A DNA stretch of 64,000 nucleotides from Ascaphus truei (GCA_036426205.1 CM071573.1:47049789-47113788); one strand, 5' to 3'; shown: positions 9,828-21,600, numbered from the stretch's first letter. A program made the numbers and translations. The notes: generated by a model from the sequence alone, not told the origin.

Positions 9828-10803
9828 ACAGCTCAGCTCTGTTCAGACATTGCACACCCTAACTCAGTCTGAAGAGGGCTGAAGAGCTGCATATCCTAAC
9901 TTAGTCCGAAGAGGAGGATACTCCTTCATCTCTTTATATTCTATGATTCCTTGTAATCATAATTAAAGTTTCCCAATTTACTGGCCCCATAGTGAATCGG
10001 TAACTTTTATTTTCCTGATGTGTTCACAAATGGGATTCTGGGCTAGAAATCAGTTCATGATGTTCCAAGAACACAAAGCCATTATTGGATCGCAGGAGCT
10101 TCCAGGTTTGAAGAAGCAAAAAGGGTAGTGTAATAAACCTGAATATCCATTACTATTGGTTAGAGAAGTAGATTACTAACTCTTGGAATCTATTAGGGTT
10201 TAAGGGGTTAAATCCTTTTCTTAGGGTAGTTGCTAGGGAAATATGTGTAAGAACTAAAGGTTTTGCAACATTGTAGCAAATGTGTTGTCATTGAAACCCT
10301 GGAGACCCTCAGAAAGGAGTTTATGGCATGTTCCAGTCAGGGATTATACATAAGGCTTCGTCCCAGTTGGCCGCGCCTGCGCGCTATGGTGTGCGAGCAG
10401 CACACAAAGTACAGCCCTCTATAGGGCAGGCCACAGTAGGCGTGTGTACGCACGCTCACAAAGCGTGAAGGCGCGACCGCTGGAGGGGAAGACAAGAATT
10501 GGTAGTGCAGATAATTTAGACCAATGTTAGCAAAGTACTTTTCAAACCAATGAGAGGGAAGTCTGGTATACAGCTGTATAGCATCCTCACCTTGCAAGGG
10601 AAATGCTGTGTGCCGGCAGCCCAGTCCAGGCGATTTATTGCTCTAATTAATTTCTAAATAAAGGATCCCTATTGTACAAGGAAAGTGGTGTCCCTGGAGA
10701 TACCAGCAGCTGAGAGTAACTACATCACCATTTAAATTCGATTATGGAGTGCCAGTATCTCCTATGCATTTAAATGTCCCGGTCACGTGACGCAACCCAT
10801 AAC
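9828..10803. other. Intergenic, no gene seen
   Basis: No D or J segment, exon or RNA gene is visible. A GC-richer patch with several CG dinucleotides lies at about 10360-10480. Short open frames there carry no recognisable domain. Confidence 0.5.
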
Positions 10804-11131
10804 GGGGCCTGTATCTTAGGAAGCAGGGGATCCCCGGACCTGAAATCAATGCAGTTCTGCTCTGAGACCCCCTGCTCACGTACACTAGTATTAAATTTGT
10901 TATTAAAATGTTGCGATTGCTGGCGAGATATGCACAGGCCAGATCACAGTAGGTCGCTGGGTGAGCCCTTTTGAGAGAGGTGAGCCTCACATCGCTGGCT
11001 ACATGCCAGTTTTGGTCATTTTGCTATCGCAGGTCTTCGGAGCTTTCTGAATACTGTGATAGCAACACTATAAAAACTGGCGGTGTAACCGGCACAGCGA
11101 TTTTTTTATGAAGGCTACTAGAATAGGCCCC
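10804..11131 (-). mobile_element. Dispersed DNA-transposon-like repeat, copy B (uninterrupted)
   Basis: Inverted relative to the copy at 1124-1902 and lacking its nested MITE. It begins GGGGCCTGTATCTTAGG and ends TACTAGAATAGGCCCC, so the ends are GGGGCCT inverted repeats. No coding capacity. It serves as the empty site for the MITE at 1217-1612. Confidence 0.6.
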
Positions 11132-11204
11132 ACAGTCATTTCTCTCTCTGCTATACTGTATGTTAATGTTTCAAATGCAGACATATTTCCTATGTGGCAT
11201 CCCC

Positions 11205-11610
11205 TTGCACATATATACCCCCTAACATATACACCCCTAATATATACAACCACTAACATGCAGCCCCCTACCATATTCATCCCCAATACATACAGTATAC
11301 AGTGCCCTATACATATACAGCCCCTATACATATACAGCCCCTATACATATACATACCCCATACAGTACATATACAGTACACCCCTAACATATACAGCCCC
11401 CTACACATATACAGCCCCAAACATATAGAGCACCCTATACATATAGAGCACTCTATACATATACAGCACCCTATACATATACAGCACCCAAACATAAACA
11501 GCCCACAACCATATAAAGTCCACCCCATAAATTATACAGCCCCCAAACATTTAGAGCCCCTATACATGTACATCCCCCTGTACATCTACAGCCACCTAAC
11601 ATATGCAGCC
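11205..11610. repeat. Minisatellite with CATATACAGCCCC units
   Basis: Irregular tandem repeats of a roughly 17-20 base unit around ATACATATACAGCCCC fill this stretch. The open frames in both directions follow the repeat. Confidence 0.85.
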
Positions 11611-11838
11611 CCTAACCCAATTGTGACCAGCGGTGCAGCTGGGCCATACTCCACCCTGAGGCATACTCAGTACCACAATGAGAAGTCCCTTTATTTTTAG
11701 TTCGACTTTGCCCCTTACTCTGTTCAGAGTGTACGCTCTGAGGAGCAAGGCCCTCATTACCTTCTGTATCTGTTTGTGCTTGTTTGTCCTTAATGGGTAT
11801 GTCATTCTGTGTAATTATTGTATTGTGTAATTTATATA

Positions 11839-12584
11839 CCGTATTTCCTCGATTGTAAGATGCTATCGATTTGGCACTTACAATTGAGGAAAATTACTTT
11901 TTCACTATGTTTCATGAGAGGTCCCATGTTAGTGGAGGAAGAAGCTGGCGGTGGCGGCGGCAGGAGAGGTCCCACGTCTGCAGGTGGTTCAAGATGGACA
12001 GCGGGCGGGAGTGCAGCGGCAGGACAGGTCCCAAGTCTGCAGGTGAATGAAAATAAGAAGACAGTGGGCGTGCGTTGGCAGCGGCAGCAGGAGATCATAA
12101 TAGCAGGTGAGCTGAGCAGGATCAGAGCGGCATAGGGGAACGGCTTGGGAGGTGCACACTGTAACCGGAAGTCAGACACCGGTCAACTTCCAGTGTTACA
12201 GTGTGCACCTCCCAAGCCGTTTCCCTATGCCGCTCTGCTCAGCTCTCCTGCTATTATGATCTCCTGCCGCCACAGCCACCGCACACCCGCCATCTTATCT
12301 TCATTCACCTGCAGACTTGGGACGTGACCTGCCGCCGCCGCACTCCCACCCACTGTCCATCTTCAACCATCTGCAGACGTGGGACCTCTCCGGCCGCCGC
12401 ATACTTCGTCCTCCGCTGACATGGGACCTCTACTGAAACATGGTAAGAGAAAAAAGGGGATAGTACTGTAGACACTTAAAAAAAATATATACTTTTTTTT
12501 TATTACATCGATTCTAAGACGCACCCTGATTTCAGACATGTGAAAATTGGAAAAAAGGTGCGTCTTAGAATCGAGGAAATATGG
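11839..12584. mobile_element. Fold-back DNA transposon, 746 bp, TA target duplication
   Basis: The ends match as inverted repeats: left CCGTATTTCCTCGATTGTAAG, right complement of CTTAGAATCGAGGAAATATGG. TA flanks both ends (11837-11838 and 12585-12586). Nearly the whole interior is one long palindrome centred near 12178, with arms of about 250 bp in which CTCCTGCCGCC, GTGCACACTGTAAC and GTCCCACGTCTGCAG-type blocks face their complements. No transposase is present. The overlapping opposite-strand open frames are mirror products of the palindrome. TA duplication suggests a Tc1/mariner-related non-autonomous family. Confidence 0.8.
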
Positions 12585-12589
12585 TAATT

Positions 12590-12650
12590 CTATTCCCCCA
12601 CTGTACCACGCTGCGGCATATGTTGGAGCTTTATAAATAAACGATAATAA
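12590..12650 (+). mobile_element. SINE 3' tail fragment
   Basis: The sequence CGCTGCGGCATATGTTGGAG followed by CTTTATAAATAAACGATAAT resembles the 3' end of tRNA-derived SINEs in amphibians. Only the tail is present, directly after the fold-back element. Confidence 0.5.
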
Positions 12651-13278
12651 TATTCACGTTTCCCGTCAGTTATTTTAGATTATATTCTCTATAGGACATT
12701 AGTGAGCAAATGGTAAAACACCCAAATCTTTTCTCAGACCTTCCAAGGTCTCTGATACATTACACAATCCAAACAGCACAGAATGGCACCATAAGATCCA
12801 GATGCACTACAAAGTATATGGTAAATTCAAGGAAAATAAAATTAAAACATAGATAAATATCTCAGATGTAAAGTAAAATGTAGATCTTCAGTTTGTACGT
12901 GTTTTGTTTATGGTGGAATTGCTTATCTCATCCCAAAGACAATGGAGTCAGTGATATTATAATTATTACACCTTTAGCTGTTACACTATTGTAAAAAGAA
13001 ACATGGGCTGAATATGTATGAACTATGTAACAACATTTTCCATAATCTTTAGTGTTAATTAAAAGATAAAAAGCAAAAAAAAAAAAATACATATGTTGCA
13101 GCAGCTGTGAAGGGTAAACCTCTTTCTGACAGCATATCTCACCCATGCTGCTGCAACATGTTAGGGAATGAGACTGGGAAGCCATGTTGCCATGGTACCA
13201 TGTTACCATGTCTGCAAAGTGAATAAAACATTAATACTTGTTACCATAGTGAAACTCTGCAATCAATTCATATGTGAT
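12651..13278. other. Intergenic, no gene seen
   Basis: AT-rich sequence with a short poly-A tract near 13075-13087 and a small inverted motif around GCAGCAGCTG / CTGCTGCAAC (13098-13157). No coding signal. Confidence 0.5.
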
Positions 13279-13430
13279 TATGGGCCATATTTACTAAGCA
13301 GTATTCTGTAATAGCATACCTTCCGGCACTGGAAGATACCGTATTCCTCATTGAGGCTCCTATAAGGTATCTTCCAGTGTTGGGAGGTACCTTATTGCCT
13401 AAGCTGGCAGAAGAACACCTAGCATTTGTA
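13279..13430. mobile_element. Dispersed repeat fragment (GGGCCATATTTACTAAGCAG)
   Basis: Starts GGGCCATATTTACTAAGCAG and contains inverted GGAAGATACC / GGTATCTTCC blocks at about 13330-13373. A closely similar start (TATTTACTAAACAG) lies at 13798, immediately before the large minisatellite, and the GGAAGATACC block resembles the minisatellite unit. Probably a non-autonomous DNA transposon remnant; class uncertain. Confidence 0.5.
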
Positions 13431-13819
13431 GTTTAGCAGTTAAAAAGTGAAGCTAAATAAATAAAGTAAACAGATAAACACCTGGGATATCCCATTGCTT
13501 GAGAGTGGAACAGACCGGTGAGTTCTCACACTTTGTAACCTGTCGGCTACCACCACAACAAGGAAGGTGAGACATATTAAGGGACTGACTTCTGTATTCA
13601 TCCATTTCACTGAAATAGATTTACCACATCAGTATTTTAATGTAATAATATGTAATATGCATCTCTTTGTCCAGTCATAATATACTATAGTCAATTAATT
13701 GCAAATGTACAAATGGTAAATAGCTTAATCACTCTTTTTGAGAAAAACAATCTCTTAGGATCCAGTCCTGTAATTTACATGCTATTGGGATTACCAATAT
13801 TTACTAAACAGTCATCTGC
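13431..13819. other. Intergenic, no gene seen
   Basis: AT-rich sequence without exon, RNA gene or clear tandem repeat. Its last 30 bases begin the TATTTACTAAACAG element in which the following minisatellite lies. Confidence 0.45.
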
Positions 13820-15252
13820 CATAAGACACCTCATGGTGTTGGAAGACACCTAATGGTGTTGGAAGACACTGCATGTTGTTGGAAGGCAACTCATGGTGTT
13901 GGAAGACCCCTCATAGTGTTGTAAGACACCTCATGGTGTTGGAGGAAACTGCATGGTGTTGGAAGACACCTCATAGTATTGGAGGACACCTCATAGTGTT
14001 GGAAAACACTGCATTGTGTTGGACGACACCTTGTGGTGTTGGAAGACACCTCATAGAGTTGGAAGACACCTCACGGTGCTGGAAGATACCTCATAGTGTT
14101 GGAAGACTGCATGGTGTTGGAAGACACTGCATGGTGGGGAAAGACACCTCATGGTGTTGTAAGACACCTCATAGTGTTGGAAGACACCTCATAGTGTTAG
14201 AAGACACCTCATGATGTTTGAAGACACCCCATGTTGTTGGAAGACACCTCATACTGTTGGAAGACACCTCGCAGTGTTGGAAGACACCTTATAGTGTTGG
14301 AAGACACCTCATGGTGTGGGAAGACACCTCATAGTCTCATAGTGTTGGAAGACAACTCATGGTGTTGGAGGACACATCATAGTGTTGCAAGACACCTCAT
14401 AGTGTTGGAAGACACATCATGGTGTTGGAAGACACCTCATAGTGCTGGAAGACACCTGATGGTGCTGGAAGACACCTCATGGTTCTGGAAGACAACGCAT
14501 GGTGCTGGAAGACAACTCATGGTGTTGGAAGACACCTCATAGAGTTGGAAGACACCTCACGGTGCTGGAAGATACCTCATAGTGTTGGAAGACTGCATGG
14601 TGTTGGAAGACACTGCATGGTGGGGAAAGACACCTCATGGTGTTGTAAGACACCTCATAGTGTTGGAAGACACCTCATAGTGTTTGAAGACACCCCATGT
14701 TGTTGGAAGACACCTCATACTGTTGGAAGACACCTCGCAGTGTTGGAAGACACCTTATAGTGTTGGAAGACACCTCATGGTGTGTGAAGACACCTCATAG
14801 TCTCATAGTGTTGGAAGACACCTCATACTGTTGGAAGACACCTCACAGTGTTGGAAGACAACTTATAGTGTTGGAAGACACCTCATGGTGTGTGAAGACA
14901 CCTCATAGTCTCATAGTGTTGGAAGACAACTCATGGTGTTGGAGGACACATCATAGTGTTGCAAGACACCTCATAGTGTTGGAAGACACATCATGGTGTT
15001 GGAAGACACCTCATAGTGCTGGAAGACACCTCATGGTGCTGGAAGACACCTCATGGTTCTGGAAGACAACGCATGGTGCTGGAAGACAACTCAGGGTGTT
15101 GGAAGACACCTCATGGTGCTGGTAGACACCTCATAAGGTTTGAAGACACCTCCTGGTGTGTGAAGACACATCACAGTGTTGAAAGAAACCACATGGTGTT
15201 TGAAGACACCTTATAGTGTTGGAAGACACCTCATGGTGTTGGAAGACACATA
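13820..15252. repeat. Large minisatellite, 20-bp unit with higher-order structure
   Basis: About seventy copies of a 20-base unit (TCATAGTGTTGGAAGACACC and variants). Blocks of variants recur together: the run containing TCATAGAGTT, AGATACC and the short GACTGCATGG unit appears at about 14051 and again at 14537, a 486-bp period. A TAGTCTCAT junction recurs at 14340, 14806 and 14914. The array is therefore built by duplication of multi-unit blocks. The cysteine/tryptophan-rich open frames arise because three 20-base units make a 20-residue period without stops. They are not genes. Confidence 0.95.
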
Positions 15253-15254
15253 GT

Positions 15255-15500
15255 GGCCTATTATAGTAGCTTTGATAACCAACTCATCAAGGATTTTGAG
15301 TAGTTATCGCAAAATATTGCTAGGTAGCTATTCAGAAAGCCTCGATAAGTTTGCCAAATACATCGAGCGAGAGCTGTAAAATCCAAATAGCACAATTTTG
15401 ATACATTTTGGATATTCTAGTAGCTCTGATGAGAGAATTTATCGAAGATCTCATCTCGCCAGACCTAGGGTGGTGAGATGGGATCTGAGAGTCTGACTTA
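15255..15500. mobile_element. Diverged relative of the repeat at 1124 and 10804
   Basis: Begins GGCCTATTATAGTAGC and has GCTATTCAGAAAGCCTCGAT, parallel to the GGCCTATTCTAGTAGCC and TATTCAGAAAGCTC blocks of copies A and B. No coding capacity. Confidence 0.4.
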
Positions 15501-15636
15501 GAAAAAAATGCATTTTTCCTGCATCAGATATACATTAATATCAGCTCGTAAGGTAACAGGAGCTGCGTCAAGCTGGAACTGGAATGACTGCAAGCGACTA
15601 CGGAAGCCTCCACAGGACAAGAAAGGCTGGCGGTTT

Positions 15637-15680
15637 GGAGCTACGCGTTTCGCCGTTAACACGGCTTCATCAGGCTCTAT
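15637..15680 (-). ncRNA. Hammerhead-ribozyme-like motif
   Basis: Read on the minus strand the segment gives GAGC, then CTGATGA (15673-15667), one extra A, a perfect five-base-pair stem GCCGT/ACGGC around a GTTA loop, then GAAAC (15651-15647), GC, GTA, GCTC. This is the hammerhead order: stem I GAGC/GCTC, the CUGAUGA box, stem II, the GAAA box, a two-base-pair stem III, and predicted cleavage after the A of GUA at 15642. The single A between CUGAUGA and stem II is a departure from consensus. Hammerheads are known in Penelope-like retroelements, and a Penelope-like GIY-YIG fragment lies about 1.1 kb upstream on the same strand. Activity is untested. Confidence 0.55.
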
Positions 15681-16796
15681 GGTTTAGTCTTTGTGGTGTC
15701 CATACTCTTTATAAACCCAATGTGATTGATTCCAATTAAAAACGGGTGTTAAATAGAACCGAATTAAGTAGATTCAGTCCATTCCAACAGATCGTATGTC
15801 CCAGCCTTTGATTGGCCAAAAGTTCTGATGATGCCAATCTTGGGTATAGTCCCACCCCCAATGGTACATATCCTCCTAGACACTTAGAATAAAGTCTTGA
15901 GTGTGTCAAGCGAGGACATAGGCACAATAATAAACATATAAAAAGCATTAAATAAACATTACATGTGTCTCCTCTTATTTATATATAGTTTATAAGAGAA
16001 TAATAATGACATCAATAATCAACATCCCTAGCAATTCTGCTGAATCAAATCGTATTAGATAACTTTATTTCCATCTAGACTAAATATTTTGCTGTTATTT
16101 GAATTAATAAACCATATTGTTATAATAGATAAAAGGGGACATAAATGAATAACCCCCATCATCTCTAACAGCGAGAAACAATTTTATAGCTGCATATTCT
16201 AGGCGTAATAATGCAGTATCACTAAAATCTATTATGCTAGGAACTTTTATACCTTAAAATTACAAATTTCTAAAAACTTCAAATCTCAAAAAACAAACAA
16301 AGAACAGAGACGGTCGTGTACATAGTCCCTGTTTAAAACATTTGATAATCTAAAATATTAACCAAACCACTACATATTGTACATCAGATGTGAATAGTTG
16401 AAGCGAAAAATCCAAATAAAAAAAAAAAAAAAAATAAAAAAAAAAAAAAAAAAAAAAATGAAAAACAAAAACAAATGTATAACTTTATAAGATAATACTC
16501 AAAATATCAAAAATATCATAAAAACATGAAAACATGAAAACATAATATGCAACGACCAATAGCCTGGCGTTAACTAAATCGGACAAATTAATACCAATAT
16601 AATAATAGCATAGCCTTGCTCAAATGAAGAAACAGCTAAAAATCAACAGTGAACATGAACCACAGCTGTCAATCTCAGTGGATATAAGTATAAGGAATCC
16701 AGAGAATCACAATTATAACCCAACTATAACAGTGTCTTATTGTCTACAGAAAGGGATGGAACTAAGAGTTTAGATAAAAACATCTGGATCAAGCAT
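15681..16796 (-). mobile_element. Probable 3' non-coding part of Penelope-like element, AT-rich
   Basis: No gene is seen. This stretch lies between the GIY-YIG coding remnant (16797-17060, minus strand) and the hammerhead-like motif, so it may be the element's 3' untranslated region. That is inferred from order only. It includes two long A tracts (about 16417-16458) and a run of ATGAAAACATGAAAACAT near 16525. Short open frames have no recognisable product. Confidence 0.35.
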
Positions 16797-17060
16797 CTAA
16801 ATGATGGCCCCTATGTCTAAATCAATATTTAAACCATTAGGGGCTAGGGTCTTCAATTTATATATCCAAAAAGGCTCTCGTTGACAGAGTTTCTTGAGTC
16901 TATCCCCCCCTCTCCAATTTTCGGGAACTGCTTCTATCCCCATGTACACCAACCCAGTCGGATTGCCACCATGTTTGATGCTGAAAGGCTTGGACACATT
17001 ATATATGAGAAGATGTTTTCTGACTGCTTTATGGCCATCCTCATGTTTAATGCATGTGTA
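16797..17060 (-). pseudogene. Penelope-like retroelement, GIY-YIG endonuclease C-terminus (fragment)
   Basis: An open minus-strand frame from about 17060 to the stop at 16797 encodes the end of a Penelope-like polyprotein. Recognisable elements are KHEDGHKAVRKHLL, then GIEAVP, then RGGDR, QREPFWIYKLKT, and the closing LAPNGLNIDLD. These match the conserved tail after the GIY-YIG nuclease in Penelope/Neptune elements, where a WI..L.T..P.GLN block ends the protein. The reverse transcriptase and most of the nuclease are missing because the CR1 element starts at 17062 and cuts the frame. Confidence 0.65.
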
Positions 17061-17554
17061 CAGCTTGCGTGTACTGACTGATCTGTGTGGTTGATTGAAG
17101 TGCTGGTTGGTTAAAGTGTGTGCAGTTAGAACCAGAAGGAAAGGGAAGTACTGGGTATACTAGCAGGGGTGGCTGTTTTTGGGGAGGGTGCAGTGGGTTA
17201 ATCTATTTTTAAAGTGTGCTGTAATTTGAAGCCTGTAACTTTTTTTTCCATTTCTCCTGCCTGAGGCAGAGTGGGTGTGGTTGGTTAATTGGTTGGCCTA
17301 ACACACCTGCAGTGGGTGGGGTTAGTTAATTGATAACCTAACACACCTGGTGGGTGTCCCTATTTAAACAGAGGCTTCTAACAAATCCTGAGCTTGCGTG
17401 TACTGATTGATCTGTGTGGTTGATTGAAGTGCTGGTTGGTTAAAGTGTGTGCAGTTAGAACCAGAAGCAGTTTGAACAAGGAAGCGGTTAAACAAGGTAT
17501 AGTTTATTGAAGTACAGTTTACTGTTAGTACTTCTAAACTTCATAGTTGCTAGA

Positions 17555-18574
17555 ATGAGCAGGATTGAAAATGCCACTCAATGCTCATCTTGTCACATGT
17601 ATGTGCACTTGGAGCAGCTGTTCCAAGGGGCATACCACTGTGAGAGGTGTGAGCAGGTGGTCTCTTTAGAATCAGAGATTGCTGATCTGAAGAGGCAACT
17701 TGCAATATTGAGGGACATTGGCAATCTTGAAAGGGAATTAGAGCTCACTGAGCAGGCCCTTGCTTCGACTAGTGGTGCAGATGTTGGCGCTTTTAGTGAG
17801 GAGCAGGTAGGTAGCTTAGTTGCTGTTAGTGAGGAGCAGGTAGGTAACTGGGTGACAGTTAGAAGGGGAAGCAGGGGCAATAGGGAGAGGCAGGTCATTT
17901 CTCAGCTGACACATCCCAATAGATTTGCCATGTTGAGTGAAGATATTGGGAATGTTGGGGCAGAAATGGCAAGGCTGGGGGAGACCAATTCCTCTAGCAG
18001 CCAGGGGAATAGTTCCTCCAGCACACTGGGGACTCAGGATGCTCAAATGCAAAGAAAGATTGTGGTGGTAGGGGACTCCATTATTAGGAAGGTAGATAGG
18101 GCAATCTGTTGCCGTGACCGCAGAACTGCACAGTTTGTTGCCTCCCGGGTGCTCGGGTTCGGCACATTGCGGATCGGGTAGACAGATTGTTGGGGGGGGG
18201 GGGGGGGGGGCTGGGATTGACCCGGCGGTCTTGGTACATGTTGGCACCAATGACAAAGTTAGAGAAAGATGGAGGGTCCTAAAAAATTATTACAGGGATC
18301 TAGGCCAAAAGCTTAAGGCAAGATCTCCAAGGTAGTATTTTCTGAAATACTACCAGTGCCATGCGCTACCGCAGGGAGACAGTCAGAGATCAGGGAGGTT
18401 AATGCATGGCTAAGAAAGTGGTGTAGGAAGGAGGGGTTTGGATTTTTAGAGCACTGGGACTCCTTTTCTGAGAGGTGCCATCTATATTCTAAGGACGGAT
18501 TGCACCTCAATGAAGAGGGATCTTCTGTGCTAGGGGGGAGAGGAATGAAAAGGTTGGAGGAGATTTTAAACTAG
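17555..18574 (+). pseudogene. CR1 ORF1 (zinc-knuckle, coiled coil, SGNH esterase), frameshifted
   Basis: I chose the ATG at 17555 (MSRIENATQCSSC). The N-terminus has paired cysteines (CSSC, then CERC) like a small zinc-binding module, followed by a leucine/glutamate-rich helix. The second half has the SGNH-hydrolase blocks of CR1 ORF1: VVVGDSIIR with the nucleophile Ser, VHVGTND, and DGLHLNEEG with the Asp/His pair. The frame is broken at the run of G near 18190 and again near 18330, where one base is missing before GTAGTATTTT. In LINEs this protein binds RNA and helps retrotransposition. It is not a host gene. Confidence 0.75.
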
Positions 18575-18651
18575 GATGGAGGGGGGAGGGGAATGAAACA
18601 GATAATGAACTAAATGGAATTGATGAGGATACAAGGTGGTATGGAGGTAGA

Positions 18652-21600
18652 ATGGGGGCAAGTGCAAGTTTGACAAGCAGTGAGATACCCATAGTAAATA
18701 GAGATAATACTAGAAAACTTCTAAAGACCAAACCAAGTGGGAGCAGAAAGGAAGGAGCAGATAAGATAATAGTACAGGCTGAAAAAAAACTTAAATGCAT
18801 GCTTGCTAATGCAAGAAACCTGACAGATAAAATGGGGGAGCTTGAATTAACAGCTACAAGGGAGCAGTATGATATCATAGGCATTACTGAAACATGGTGG
18901 GATGAAACTCATGACTGGACAGTTAATTTAAAGGGGTATTCTCTTTTTCGGAAGGATCGAACAAATAGAAGGGGAGGTGGAGTATGTCTATATGTTAAAC
19001 CAGATCTAAAACCTATTATAAGGGATGATGTCTATGAAGGGAATGATGAAAATGTAGAGACATTGTGGATAGAAATTAGCAGTGGAGGTAAAAGTATAAA
19101 GAAAATGTTTGTGGGAATATGCTATAAACCACCAAATATCTGTGAGATTGAGGAAGCTAAAATACATTTGCAAATGGAGATGGCATCAAAACTGGGTCAT
19201 GTTTGCATAATGGGGGATTTTAATAATCCAGACATAGACTGGGGCAATGAGATTAGCGTTACAACAAAAGGAAACAGGTTTTTGGGGGTGCTTAAAGATA
19301 ATTATATGACCCAAATTATTGAGGAACCAACCAGGAGAGGGGCAGTTCTGGATTTGGTCATATCAAACAATGTAGAAGTAATAACAAATATTGAAGTCCT
19401 GGAACATTTGGGTAACAGTGATCATAACATGGTCTCATTTGAAATAAATTATCAAAAACCGATTACTTGGGTTCAACAAAGACTTTAAACTTTAGAAAGG
19501 CAGATTTTAATAAACTGAGGTCTAATCTAGTAGTAATACAATGGGATGATGTTTTTGCAGGGAAAAATGTAGAAGATAAATGGGCAGTCTTTAAAACATT
19601 GTTAGAAAAGCACACTTATCAGTTTATACCCTTGGGTAATATGTATAAAAGAAATAAGTCAAAACCAATGTGGCTAAATAAACAGGTAGGGGAGGAAATG
19701 GACAAGAAGAGGAAGGCGTTTAGATTCTTTAAGTCAGAAGGGACAGAGTCATCGTATCAGAATTATAAGGAATGTAACAAAAATTGCAAAGGGCAATTAA
19801 ATTAGCAAAAATGGATAATGAAAAAAGGATTGCAATAGAAAGTAAGGTCAACCCTAAAAAGTTCTTTAAGTACCTTAATAACAAAAAAATGAGAAAAGAA
19901 AATATAGGACCCTTTCAGTGTGAGATGGGTAGGCAGATTATTGGAGATAAGGAAAAAGCAGAGGTATTAAACAAATTCTTTGCCTCTGTGTTTACCAGGG
20001 AAGAATCAAGTTCAATAGTAGCGCCACAGGAGGAAGCCACAACCTCCATATTAATGACCAATTGGTTAACTGAGGAAGAAGTTCATAAGCGACTTGAAAA
20101 AATTTAAGTAAATAAGGCACCTGGCCCCGATGGCATACATCCAAGAGTTCTCAAGGAGTTAAGCTCAGTAATAGCAAAACCATTATATTTAATATTCAAG
20201 GACTCAATTTCCACAGGCTCAGTACCACAAGATTGGCGTAAAGCAGATGTGGTGCCTATATTTAAAAAGGGAGCTAGATCACAACTGGGGAATTACAGAC
20301 CTGTAAGCCTGACTTCAATAGTAGGGAAACTACTTGAAGGTTTGATACGGGATAATATTCAGGAATACCTAATGGAAAACAAAATTATTAGTAATAGTCA
20401 GCATGGATTTATGAAGGATAGATCTTGCCAAATTAACCTTATTTGTTTCATTGAGGAGGTAAGTAGGAATTTAGACCAGGGTAATGCAGTTGATGTGGTC
20501 TACTTAGATTTTGCAAAGGCTTTTGATACGGTTTCACACAAGAGGTTGGTGTACAAAATAAAGAAAATTGGACTCAGTAATAATATATGCAGCTGGATTG
20601 AAAACTGGTTAAAGGACAGACAACAGAGGGTTGTCATAAATGGAACTTTTTCAGGTTGGGCTAAAGTCGTGAGTGGAGTACCTCAAGGATCGGTACTGGG
20701 ACCCCTACTTTTTTTTATTAATGACCTTGAGGTTGGAATCGAGAGCAAAGTCTCCATCTTTGCTGATGATACTAAATTGTGTAAGGTAATAGAATCAGAG
20801 CAGGATCTCTTCAGAAGGACTTGGAGAGACTGGAAACGTGGGCAGGTAAATGGCAAATGAGGTTTAATACAGATAAATGTAAGGTTATGCATTTGGGATG
20901 CAAGAATAAAAAGGCAAGAAAAGATGGGGGAGCACAGTTTCAGGAAAAGGGTAGTTAATAGTATGTCCTATTAAACTGGTGATCGATATGATGAGAGGCA
21001 CCTCTATTGAGGCGACAGTCTATGGAGCGAACTCCATCCAGGGGAGGCACACATACAGTGATGTGGGTATGTAAGTGAAAAAGTAAAAGAATAAAAAAAC
21101 TTACACGGCCTTGTGTAAGTTCTATCACATCAACTTTTTTTGGATTGCTTTTCTTCTTTGTAGATGTATTCTTCTACGATCGTGACTTCTCTCCTCGTTG
21201 TACCTTCAGCTTTCCTCGTTGGATGGCGTTTTAACCCCCTAGACAATAGTGTCCTATAGTCTGCCTTTATCCCTCCATTTAGTTTTAAGGGGAACCTCAC
21301 AAGAAATACCAGAAGTGACAAGAAACCCCTACAAATGTGTACTCACACTGTCCCGTGTGAGTATTTTGTTATATCGCTTTTTACTCCCATTCACCTTAAA
21401 TATCAGGCTGTACACATACCACTATTTGCCAGATATCTACAGACATCAACATCAGAAGCCCTGTATTAACCTCCCAAACGGGAAAAATCAAGATACCGTG
21501 ATAGGAGAACACTCACATTGGCCCCTGTGAGTGCATGAGTATACCATTACATTGCAATGGTTTATTGTTTTATCACCCCTCCCTACACTATAGCTGCTGT

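Noticed and set aside
11818..12419. Open frames on both strands with similar protein sequence
   Set aside because: They mirror each other across the centre of the fold-back palindrome; not genes.
13873..15216. Several plus-strand open frames rich in Cys, Trp, His and Gly (WKTPHSVGRHLIVLEDT type)
   Set aside because: They are read-through of the 20-bp minisatellite; the 20-residue period is three DNA units. No start context, splice site or family similarity.
13820..15252. Possible CRISPR-like array (short regular repeats)
   Set aside because: Units are directly adjacent with no unique spacers, and the genome is eukaryotic.
18652..20860. Host reverse-transcriptase or endonuclease genes
   Set aside because: Order and motifs are those of a CR1 LINE, with frameshifts, a stop and a nested insertion; repeated truncated copies occur downstream.
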